Shown piece after piece: positions 26,301 through 32,149 of a stretch of 35,230 nt of DNA. A program made the translations under genes and the position numbers. The number at the start of each line of letters is the position of its first letter. Position 1 is the first letter of the stretch. The notes beneath the pieces were generated by a model. The model saw nothing but the letters and a program-made list of their open reading frames with translations. It ran no database searches and had not been told where the DNA came from. The stretch is from NCBI GenBank assembly GCA_019648995.1, contig BLXT01007044.1, forward strand, positions 1,800,082 to 1,835,311. The letters are read 5' to 3'. This stretch comes from Plakobranchus ocellatus (taxonomy: Eukaryota > Mollusca > Gastropoda > Plakobranchidae).

Positions 26301-29300
26301 ACTCAGTTTTTTTACGTATTCACACAATCTCCAGAGTTCCATTATTTTTCAGCTAGGTCTATATAGATCTAAAAAACTCAACGTCCTACATCAGAGGTAT
26401 TATCAACCTTTTATTTCTGGTGTTCGTGTCAACTTCATTAATACTAATGGAAAGGAATGTAGAAGTGCAAAAAATCCTCCATTTCTGCTTCATTGATTAT
26501 TGCGAGACCTTTGATAAAGTAAAACGCGAAGAGCTTTTTCATATGCTAGAAAAATTAGATATTGAGGATAAAGATATGAGAATAATTTGAAATCTATACT
26601 GGGATCAAATATTGCACAGTTAACATTTGAAAAGACACATTTTTTTTTCAGATCCATTCAAAGATGTAAGGCAGTCATGTGAAATGTCTCATGGTCTTTT
26701 TAACCTTAATATTGAAAAAAAAATGCTAAAGAATGTAGAGGATAAATCAGGCTTAAAAGTAAACTGAGAAAATCTTAATCATAACAGGTATGAAGATGAT
26801 TCAGTTTTGTTAGCAGAATGCAATGGACAACTTTAAAAACATTTAAACACTGTAGTTTCAGAGATCGAAAGAATGGGCCTGTCGTTGAATGTGAAAAAAT
26901 AAACTGAATGATTGTAACCTCAAAGAAATCTTCAAAGCTGCAAATTCAATCTTGTGAGGAAAGGTTAACAAATCAAGCAAGTTACAAAATTCAAATATCT
27001 CTAATAACACTAGAAAAAATGCACGAATAGAATAATAAAAAAAACAGAGCGGCAAGGCCAAAGATGCATTCCAAAAATTGAAACCAGTAATGGCAAACAA
27101 AACTATAAATGCGAAAACAAAATTAAGGGTAATGAAAACATGCGCATGTCCATCATTACCACAATATGGAGGCAGCTACAATTTTAAGAAGATATATGAC
27201 GACACAAAGGTTTTGAACACTTAGAGATTGACAGAGAATCACGTTTTTACATCCTTCAGCTATGGGCAGTAACAAAATTCCATTCAAGGCCTGTCGAAAA
27301 TATACGAAAAGTCTGTTGATTTGAATCAACGTTAGTTTTAGAACGACATTTTAATTAATTTAAGTATTAAGCTCTACAAGCTCTCTAACCCCAGTGGATA
27401 ATCTCTCAGCGATCTCTGCAAACTTCCAAGAATTTCAAAGCAATCGCTTTTATTCCCGCCGCCCACAGCTTCTAGAAAAAACCGGTCATACAATGCTTAT
27501 TTATGTAATCAACGTTAGCTAAAATATTGACCTATCAAATATTCTCACTTATCGCCTCTCTAATACGCAAATGTTATCCAGAATTTTCCAGTTGTAGCAG
27601 AAACCTATCTCGTTACTAAATAAAAAAATCCAACAAAATCATTTAAACAATGTTCTTTACACCTGCAGGAACCTCATAGAAGTCCTTAGATCTAGAGATG
27701 TAAATAAAGCTAAAACAGCAATAACACTTTTAAAGATAAAATAGGTATAACTTTGGCCCACTCAAAATCTGACTAACTATCACAAGTAAACACAGTTAAA
27801 TCAAAATGTCAGCCGTTCTTAGTCAAGATCTAGACTCAATTCACAGCAACTTCGCACCTAAAAATGAAGAACATTAGAAATATGGATGGCTAGATCAACA
27901 GCTCAACCGTTCCTAGTCAAGATGTAGAATCAATACACATGAACATATCAAACTTGTCGCAATATTTGTAGGAAGAGATGATTGCGCGCAGTGTCACTCG
28001 CAATGAACACTCCTTACTCAACGGCCAATTACGAATACATTTTTATGTTAAATCTTTTCTATACTAATTTAATAATAAGGAACTTAACAAGAAAAAAATT
28101 CTGTATGTCTCCTTGCCAGATCCAAAACGCTTCGAAATGGTCATTACAACGCAGCCCTACATCCTGGCATCTGACAAGACTATCGTAGGAACAGTTTGTA
28201 GCAGGTGAGATAAAGGAACAACAACAAAAACAAAACACTGACATAAATAAGTTTGTTTTCTTTAGCTTCTCCTCTGAATACATATAAGATTTATATACAT
28301 TATAATCATCAGATACCTTGTGTGCAACAGACATTGACGATCATGTTCCCCCACTTAAAACTATTCTCAGTTCATTGTATAAAATTGATATTGCTACCCT
28401 TGCCTACTGCCTATGACTCAAGACTTTCTATAAAAGTTATTCGGTCTACCTCTACTGCGTTTGCCTTCAATCTTACCAGTGATTGCTAAGTGTTCTAAAC
28501 CCTTGTGTCGGCAAATAGGGCCTAAAAGCTATGGTTGCCTCTGTCATATTGTTTTAATTAGTGATCGGTCAAGATTAGCTTCTTTCAGTACCAATTCATT
28601 TGCCTTTTTTCCTGTCCATGATATCCTCATCATTCTTCTGATAAACCACAACTCTACTGCTTCTGCTTTTTTTCTGTTTCTTTGTTTATTGTCCAACACT
28701 CACTACCACACACAAGTACTAACCATACATATGTTTCAGTTACCCTTATTTTGTTTTAATACTGGTGTTTCTATTTGCCAGTATTGGTTTTATTTTTTGG
28801 AATGCATGTTTGGCGAAGGCTACTCTTTTACTTATTTCACTTGTGCACATCTGCATCTGATGTTATCAGGTAATCTAGATATTTGAATTCTGTAACTTGT
28901 TTAATTTATTTGCCTTTGGAAAAATTGGTCGAGCTTTCGTTGACTTATTTCCACCCAGTCTTTACAAGGAGACTGCGTGCAATTCCAAAAATCAAGGTCT
29001 TTTTTTTTGACGAATTACTACATCAGTGTAACACAGCGCTACATATTATTTTGACTCAGCCTTGCATTCGGTGCTTTGAGTCAGCCGCTACTATACAATG
29101 CACGAAACACACAGAATCGGGTCTTCTAAACATATCCAAAAATCTGCCTTGATAAAAAGGATCACCATTTTTAGAAGATAATTGAGCAGTTCTCTCATCA
29201 TTGTTTTTAAATACTACTGCATAACCCTTTTTAACAAATAATACAATACAAAATAATGACTTACAAGAGTAAGCACCTTTCAATGATAAAGTGATGAATC

Positions 29301-31913
29301 TGCTCACTCAGTCAATGATTAGGATATCAAAACAAAAATAACCTTATGTATTTGGCATGGAAGAGTTGATCAAACTATGGTGAACCAAAGTTAGCACCTT
29401 GACTATCTGCAGGACATTAGCTTACCGTGCCAATCTTTTGGTTTTATCTAGAGACTACACCATCTTTCTTCACGTCATGCTCTTTACCTTTTTTGTTCAC
29501 CCTGGCTGCGAATCAGATTAGTTCGCTTCATGTTGTATGACCCCCTTGTTCACGTTATGCTGTAATACACCATGAGTAACGTGTGCATCGCCTCAGTGCT
29601 CAATCTGCTGTGTAGCACTTTTATTCACATCTCATAATAGTATCTATTCATGTCTTTTTTAACACAGTTGCTCATGTATTATTGTGCATCACTTTTGGCT
29701 GTGATTTATTTTCCCCTAGGTACCTCTCCGGTGACCCAGTGAGTAGATATCTCTCACTGGCTTTATGTTGGGCGCATAGAGGACTTTTTTACACCAAATC
29801 TCCGTATTATGTTATATATGCACAGGTAAGTATTAGCACTAAATGTTTTCTGAGAGCGAAAAGCAAAACAAAGCGGAAAAACCATTAATTTTGCCTCATC
29901 TTCTCCATACGCGCTTTGCTGGTTAAAATAAAAATAAATAAGCTTAAAAAAATTTGGAACAAAGGATGTTTCTGGGAACATCCTTCTGACAAATTCTACA
30001 TCAAGATTCAGAGACAAACTAATCTGTGAAAGCACCAGCCGCGACTGTGGTAGTCACAATGAGCGGTTACTTCAACGAGTAATTACTTTCTTCCAACTAC
30101 AGGCAGCTTTCATGGTGCGATAGCTAAGAACTTTGGGGAAAAGTCGGCACAGGTCGGGGAAAAAAAGTTTTAGGTTTCAAAAGCCAAAAACCTGCTTGGG
30201 GAAAAAGTAGCAGCAGAAACCCAGGAGTCATGACCCTGACGTGGTCCAATCACCTTAGAGGCTTTCAGGTGTAGGACTGAAACTTGCTATTAATGGGAAT
30301 TTCTTCTGTAAAGACTATCTGCGTTCTTTCTCTTGAAAAGTGTCTTGCTATCATGAATGTTATTTCACTGATTTTGATTTGATTGATTTCTACTTGAGCA
30401 CTAATTTCTTTACCCATTTACTCTACTATTTCTCTAACTCAAGATCGATGGATGCTACACATTCAGAGTGGATACTGCTAATATGAAAAAAACTTGGAAA
30501 TCATCCAATACGCTACTTGTCGAGGCCAGGATTAAAGAGAGCAAGAATAGCTTAGTGCTATCCCAGTCTCACACAGGACCAGAAGAGAACCAATGGCCAT
30601 TGAAAATCAAATTGGACGACAACACGAACGGCTTTTTAAAGCCAGGGCTACCTTATCATGGCAAGGTTTGGACTTCTGTGGTGGTCTTTACTTTTTTTTA
30701 ATGTTATTGATGTAATCGAAACTATTATTTTTGTCATTGTTTATAACACAGGATTTGTGTTCGATGGATGTTACAAATTCTCAGTGGATACTTGAAACTT
30801 AAGAAAAACTCGGAAATTATTCAATGTGCTACACATCCTGGCCAAGATTTCACTGAGCAAGAATGGAATCATGCTATACCAAGCTAACATAGGGCCTGAA
30901 GAGAGCCAATGGCCATTAAAAATCAGATTGGATGACAACACGAGCGGCTTTTTAAAGCAAGGGCTGCCTTACTATGGCAAGCTTAAAATTCTGTGGTGGT
31001 CGTTACTGTTTTAATGTTACTGATGCTATCATTATTACTTTTTTTATTGTTATAACACAGACTTTGTGTTGCTTTTGCAAATCTTTATCATTTAGAACAT
31101 ATTGCAACATTAAGTCGCTGAAAATCTTACCAGCTACTTGTGAGACTTAGAGTATTAATCCTCATTGCACAGATGATATATTGATGTTATTTGACGCGCA
31201 GCACAATCATATAATAATCAAAGTTAAAACAAAATTGCATTATTATTCAATTATTATAGTTTCCCAGAAATATAACCTCACACTTATTAAAACAAAATGG
31301 ATAAAAGACTTGCAAAGATGAAGAATTTTGCTGCGAGTCGTCTTTAGAACAAAATAAAAGTGACAATAACTGAGCCAAGTAATCAATAACCCGAAACTTA
31401 TCAGTTTGTTGCTGGTATAGAATATGTGTATATTTTCCTCACAAATATTGTTTTGAACAAGAACATGTAGACACAAAAGCCCGAATTTATATCCTCCAAT
31501 AATTTTTTTAATAGTTAACATTCAAATCAAACAGGTCAGTAACATTTTCATGAAGATTAGTATTATGTGCGTATATTAAAACCAACATTTCCAATGTTAA
31601 AAGATAAGTTTTTATACCAGCTTTTGGTCATGTCTGAATGCGAACCTGAGATGAGAAAAGAGAGATGCATAATTTTTAAAAATTATGTCTCCAGGTAATA
31701 GTTACAAAGCTTGACGGAACTCCAGTCTCAGGGGAAACAATCGTAGTGAGAGCGAACAGCATGGACGACCGTCACATCTTCTCAAGAACTTTCACAACAG
31801 ACAAGTCTGGTGAGGTAGTTTTTGTGCTGTGTGGAGGTTTAACTGAAATCACAACTATAAAGATCGAAGCGCAAACAACAAGGTTTAAAATTCCTGACTC
31901 TACAAATGAAGAC
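13985..31913 (+). CDS. Thioester-containing protein (A2M/CD109/TEP family), partial gene, nine exons
   Basis: Secreted or surface-anchored complement-like protein. Family members trap proteases or tag microbes through a C-terminal thioester. Seen here: nine exons that join into one uninterrupted frame of 1207 nt (about 402 codons), with exon-end phases 1,1,0,1,1,2,0,0,0 all matching and canonical GT-AG borders. The product starts in MG1 (GFLLTMPPDMRG), enters MG2 at IQTDKPIYRPGE, leaves MG2 at QQFTVKEY, runs through MG3 (PYILASDKTIVGTVC) and reaches MG4 (GFLKPGLPYHGKV). The signal-peptide exon is not recognised upstream; the first exon here begins one base into a codon's third position. The thioester and C-terminal domains must lie beyond the right edge, so A2M, CD109 and insect-type TEP cannot be told apart. 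All visible exons are intact, so the gene looks functional although its introns are full of dead transposons. Confidence 0.9.
14276..14342 (+). repeat. TC-rich tract in the intron between exons a and b
   Basis: Imperfect CTCTCT run within a 307-bp intron. Confidence 0.85.
14456..14620 (+). CDS. TEP exon b (end of MG1, start of MG2)
   Basis: Acceptor CTCAG ends at 14455; donor GTGAGC starts at 14621. 165 nt, phase 1 in and out. It encodes the end of MG1 (PSPGDYKFTLSNVTG) and the MG1-MG2 junction with the family hallmark TLIQTDKPIYRPGEK, the strongest single identifier in the window. The intron before it is short (307 bp) and contains a TC-rich tract at about 14276-14340. Confidence 0.95.
15136..15300 (+). 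mobile_element. Possible tRNA-derived SINE
   Basis: TGGCTCATCTGG (15147-15158) fits the RNA polymerase III A box TRGYNNANNNGG exactly. GGTTCCATTACC (15191-15202) resembles a B box with one extra base, and the spacing of about 32 bp is tRNA-like. No good cloverleaf, so SINE rather than tRNA gene. The 3' boundary is uncertain. Confidence 0.5.
15640..17100 (+). mobile_element. RTE-like LINE copy with endonuclease and deleted RT
   Basis: The 15750-16049 frame is an apurinic-type endonuclease: MAKSLESWCPISDRVIVAKL, IQMYAPTSDSE, IIIVIGDFNVKVGDE (GDFN at 15951-15962) and NERGSRLIEW. It then jumps directly into the RT palm (SKAFDKVRRVELFCMLEK), so the C-terminal end of the endonuclease and the N-terminal part of the RT are missing. 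YADD is kept at 16347-16358 but the frame is broken around it. The 3' end runs to about 17090 and matches the inverted fragments at 7.8 and 28.3 kb. The domain resembles what automated pipelines call craniofacial development protein 2-like. Inactive. Confidence 0.87.
17299..17357 (+). CDS. TEP exon c (MG2, short exon)
   Basis: 59 nt between acceptor TTCCACAG (AG 17297-17298) and donor GTTTGC at 17358. With the last base of the preceding exon it reads VSFRILTMFNMFNMKPRASQ, matching the VxFRxLT strand that follows the PIYRPGE motif in A2M-family proteins. It contains a perfect 9-bp tandem duplication (TTCAATATG twice) that adds three residues (MFNMFNM). The donor is weaker than those of its neighbours. 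Confidence 0.85.
17920..18005 (+). mobile_element. Possible tRNA-like SINE head
   Basis: ATGGTTAGCAC, an interior arm-like CCACCGGAGAACGCGGCC and GAGTTCAAATAACC resemble A box, long variable arm and B box of a Ser/Leu-type tRNA-derived SINE. Boxes are imperfect and no second copy is in the window. Confidence 0.3.
18173..18242 (+). CDS. TEP exon d (MG2)
   Basis: 70 nt, acceptor TTTTACAG (AG 18171-18172), donor GTGAGT at 18243. It starts in phase 0 and leaves one base. It reads IHSIYVTNSNGARVKQYLYM, corresponding to the V/I-x-D/N-x-xG-xRVKQW strand of MG2. It is followed by the intron that holds the Ty3/Gypsy element. Confidence 0.88.
18519..18688 (+). repeat. 5' LTR of the Gypsy element (alignable part)
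   Basis: Direct repeat of 23071-23249: CAGTTAACTTTCTTTAC, ATATCATTTCAT, GTGTTACAGTGCC, TTTTCATTGTCATTACTG, AATAAA, AAAGCTCAAAGTGACAAA and the CA-ended TGTCTTGCA. AATAAA lies near the 3' end, as expected of an LTR. The true 5' limit is hidden in the TC-rich stretch at 18400-18490. Confidence 0.75.
18722..19676 (+). pseudogene. Gypsy gag pseudogene
   Basis: First frame 18722-19141 (starts MATIKCPARGCATKWHG; contains EEWAYFFRRWKDYEQATHL) ends at TAG. The product continues in a shifted frame from about 19260 to 19676 with MIWGMLNRGLNDKEVRPDIL and DALRYIEAKESGKRSASRL. Two Cys-His knuckles follow: CSYCGKPGH, with the last Cys displaced (from 19521), and CAECGSTHLFVNVC (from 19599). One stop and at least one frameshift. 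Confidence 0.8.
19820..20720 (+). pseudogene. Gypsy reverse transcriptase pseudogene
   Basis: Recognisable pieces in changing frames: LETWLLNYYSTSTFNVC (about 19920), GPPIRLMVDPDGRPVAHLTP (about 20000), MIICSKNFGKARRTVDFNP (about 20173), the PQGYISSGDEYSRRFDEIV stretch (about 20413) and the catalytic box CIDD (20494-20505, usual YIDD) followed by a stop in ILM*SNTIEDS. No intact frame of useful length; inactive. No protease motif was found between gag and RT. Confidence 0.82.
20830..21310 (+). pseudogene. Gypsy RNase H pseudogene
   Basis: RNase H order is kept: TDCTREGIGF (first acidic residue), GEALAVVDALDKALHF (catalytic Glu helix), IVAVDDKPLLKIF (third acidic residue), then RLRNFKEKSLRYCFRAIHIP. 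Stops interrupt it near 20955 and 21025. Confidence 0.8.
21640..22510 (+). pseudogene. Gypsy integrase pseudogene with internal deletion
   Basis: The 21751-22239 frame starts at the zinc-binding part (CQACN at about 21826) and has the first catalytic Asp in CIVADYF and the second in LPSDGDRFK. It then jumps to IIQYRNIPDRDTRLSPAMCI, so the segment that normally carries the catalytic Glu is absent, while the frame stays open across the junction (about 22090). The C-terminal part (GDRVRIQN, then VVRVDGSYRTTLRNRKF) continues to about 22510. Confidence 0.82.
22511..23025 (+). other. Gypsy 3' internal region and polypurine tract
   Basis: Pro/Thr-rich remnant of the pol C-terminus, then a purine stretch AGAGGGCAGAGG (about 22954) that may be the polypurine tract before the 3' LTR. 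It stops at an N gap. Confidence 0.4.
23026..23051. other. N gap (6 N) followed by a G20 run
   Basis: Ns at 23026-23031 then twenty G. It lies inside the expected 3' LTR, so the LTR's 5' part is missing or unassembled. Confidence 0.9.
23071..23249 (+). repeat. 3' LTR of the Gypsy element (partial)
   Basis: Direct repeat of 18519-18688 with many substitutions and a few indels; ends in TGTCTTGCA like the 5' copy. The divergence suggests an old insertion. Target-site duplication could not be established. Confidence 0.75.
23318..23385 (+). repeat. (TG)n and (AT)n microsatellite with a 4-base N gap
   Basis: GTGTGT run, Ns at 23334-23337, then about 46 bp of AT repeat ending about 65 bp before exon e. 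Confidence 0.95.
23451..23567 (+). CDS. TEP exon e (end of MG2)
   Basis: 117 nt, acceptor CATCCAG (AG 23449-23450), donor GTAAGT at 23568. It completes the codon opened by exon d. It reads LDFQLGDKARPGIWKIEV and then QQFTVKEY, a near-textbook match to the family's FQLSxxxxxGxWKIxV and xQxFxVxEY motifs that close MG2. It lies directly downstream of the Gypsy element and an (AT)n microsatellite, and it is intact. Confidence 0.93.
24680..25210 (+). repeat. Dispersed unclassified repeat, copy B, nested in RTE
   Basis: Collinear with copy A (590-1200): GCCTGTGACAATGAG, AGTAACAGTTTCAGAACAGC, TTTAGATCTACAGGCTCTC, AAAGGCCAATCAAAC, AACACAATATAATCC, AGCAACCGATTGTCACAAAG. The flanking RTE sequence resumes near 25310, which suggests it inserted into the LINE. 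Confidence 0.75.
25771..26390 (+). mobile_element. Putative solo LTR nested in RTE
   Basis: About 620 bp separating two halves of the RTE RT. It starts TGTTGTTGAACG and ends CGTCCTACA, in agreement with the TG...CA rule. It has a TATA box (TATAAATA at 26041) and a polyadenylation signal (AATAAA at 26296-26301), correctly ordered for an LTR. No coding potential. No matching target-site duplication was found at these limits, so the ends may be off by some bases. Confidence 0.6.
26081..26173 (+). repeat. 31-bp tandem triplication inside the putative LTR
   Basis: Three units starting at 26081, 26112 and 26143 (GATCAYACAGAGTA, then GCAGAGAGT). It begins about 40 bp after the TATA box, so it would fall at the start of the transcript. 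Confidence 0.85.
27300..27860 (+). repeat. Dispersed unclassified repeat, copy C
   Basis: Landmarks shared with A, B and D: AACGACATTTTAATT, AAGCTCTACAAGCTCTCT, CGCCCACAGCTTCTAGAAA, TGGCCCACTCAAAATCTGAC, CAAGATCTAGACTCAATTCA. It follows the RTE copy directly. Confidence 0.65.
28120..28204 (+). CDS. TEP exon f (start of MG3)
   Basis: 85 nt, acceptor CCTTGCCAG (AG 28118-28119), donor GTGAGA at 28205, phase 1 in and 2 out. After splicing it gives EYDPKRFEMVITTQPYI and ASDKTIVGTVCS, corresponding to the family's EYVLPKFEV and PPYIxxxDKTIxGTVCA segments. The usual VLPK is replaced by DPKR, with no change in length. The exon sits between two RTE copies in opposite orientation (about 23.96-27.29 kb plus; 28.28-28.99 kb minus). 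Skipping it would shift the frame. Confidence 0.9.
28284..28990 (-). mobile_element. RTE-like LINE 3' fragment (minus)
   Basis: Inverted relative to the gene. The reverse complement carries KQVTEFKYL-like sequence near 28890, ECWTINKE at about 28690, the AGGATATC, AATTGGTACTGAAAGAAGC, GACCGATCAC, AAAACAATATGACAGAGGC and GTTTAGAACACTTAGC blocks, and the 3' UTR to 28284. The + strand frames 28253-28489 and 28461-28886 are antisense shadows. Confidence 0.83.
28991..29719. other. Intron sequence, nothing recognised
   Basis: AT-rich intron before exon g; no repeat unit or domain seen. It ends in a T/C-rich acceptor region. Confidence 0.4.
29720..29825 (+). CDS. TEP exon g (MG3)
   Basis: 106 nt, acceptor CCCCTAG (AG 29718-29719), donor GTAAGT at 29826. 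One base completes an Arg codon, then 35 codons. It reads YLSGDPVSRYLSLALCWAHR, the equivalent of the family's YxYGxPVxGxLxLxL strand. An earlier in-frame GTGAGT at 29739 could act as an alternative donor, giving a 19-nt micro-exon, but the downstream residues fit the fold and the exon ends in phase 0, as needed. Confidence 0.85.
30444..30665 (+). CDS. TEP exon h (MG3-MG4)
   Basis: 222 nt (74 codons), acceptor AACTCAAG (AG 30442-30443), donor GTTTGG at 30666, phase 0 at both ends. It begins IDGCYTFRVDTANM and ends GFLKPGLPYHGK, the standard opening of MG4 (FKPGLPYxGKV). A diverged tandem copy of this exon follows at 30763-30981. The donor (GTTTGG) is weak. Confidence 0.9.
30763..30981 (+). 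pseudogene. Dead tandem copy of TEP exon h
   Basis: This stretch aligns codon for codon, without indels, over 73 codons with 30447-30665. It opens DGCYKFSVDT and closes GFLKQGLPYYGK. It carries an in-frame TGA at 30793-30795. It lacks a donor (AAG is followed by CTTAAA, where the live exon has GTTTGG). The nearest AG (30750-30751) would enter two bases out of phase. The following intron segment is duplicated too (30666-30762 resembles 30982-31071), so the event was a tandem duplication of a unit of about 315 bp. It is not usable as an alternative exon as it stands. Confidence 0.9.
31695..31913 (+). CDS. TEP exon i (MG4)
   Basis: 219 nt (73 codons), acceptor TCTCCAG (AG 31693-31694), donor GTGAGT at 31914, phase 0 at both ends. 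It continues the MG4 strand across the junction (PYHGK then VIVTKLDGTPVSG) and includes FTTDKSGEVVF, the usual TDxxGxxxF strand of MG4. It is the last recognisable exon; the next exon must lie beyond 35230. Confidence 0.9.
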
Positions 31914-32149
31914 GTGAGTACTAACATTTAAATCTCCTCTTTCATGAATTGCAAGGTGACTATTGACACAGAGGTCACCAGCTGAGATATTTTATGTGAG
32001 TAATATTCTTTCCTTTGTGCATTAAGTTGAGTATTAAAAGCGCCGAATCATCGAATTTATTGTTTCTTTCTGAGGCTGTATCTGCTTTGCCTTACACGTT
32101 TTTTTTTTCGCTCTGCAAGTTTTGCATCACTGTTCAGATTTGTTGACTT

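Larger units (their letters stand above)
23960..27290 (+). mobile_element. RTE-like LINE copy, interrupted by two nested insertions
   Basis: Same family as 15.64-17.10 kb. Parts in order: end of the endonuclease (GVAxGTVTERAIRIIER-like stretch near 23990; SGADCGSD and CKFKVKLSKFKKAKS at about 24210-24285), linker, insertion about 24600-25300, RT N-terminal part (KEDTKAALEKMKSGKATW; IKLLNAICESGTIAEDLFKP; FGFELDKGRTKNT), insertion about 25750-26395, RT palm (CFIDYCETFDKVKREELFHM), a mutated catalytic box YEDD (26789-26800), SLNVKK, then the 3' part to about 27290. Many stops; inactive. Confidence 0.85.
30444..31071 (+). repeat. Tandem duplication (about 315 bp unit) spanning exon h and its 3' intron
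   Basis: Two head-to-tail units: about 30447-30762 and 30763-31071. Each contains the exon, then a T-rich intron piece with TTAATGTTA-type sequence and ending in ATAACACAG followed by a TTTGTGTT stretch. The copies are clearly diverged in exon and intron, so this is an old duplication and not an assembly error. Confidence 0.85.

Noticed and set aside
28105-28119. Earlier start of exon f to include V-S-L-P
   Set aside because: No AG precedes that segment, and the spliced product from 28120 already has the family's usual length.
28253-28886. Two + strand frames resembling a gene
   Set aside because: They are antisense to an RTE 3' fragment recognisable on the minus strand.
29720-29738. 19-nt micro-exon ending at the internal GTGAGT (29739)
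   Set aside because: The longer exon to 29825 has a strong GTAAGT donor, keeps the conserved strand and gives the phase required by exon h.
30752-30981. Second exon h as a mutually exclusive alternative exon
   Set aside because: In-frame TGA, no GT at the donor position and a phase mismatch at the nearest acceptor.
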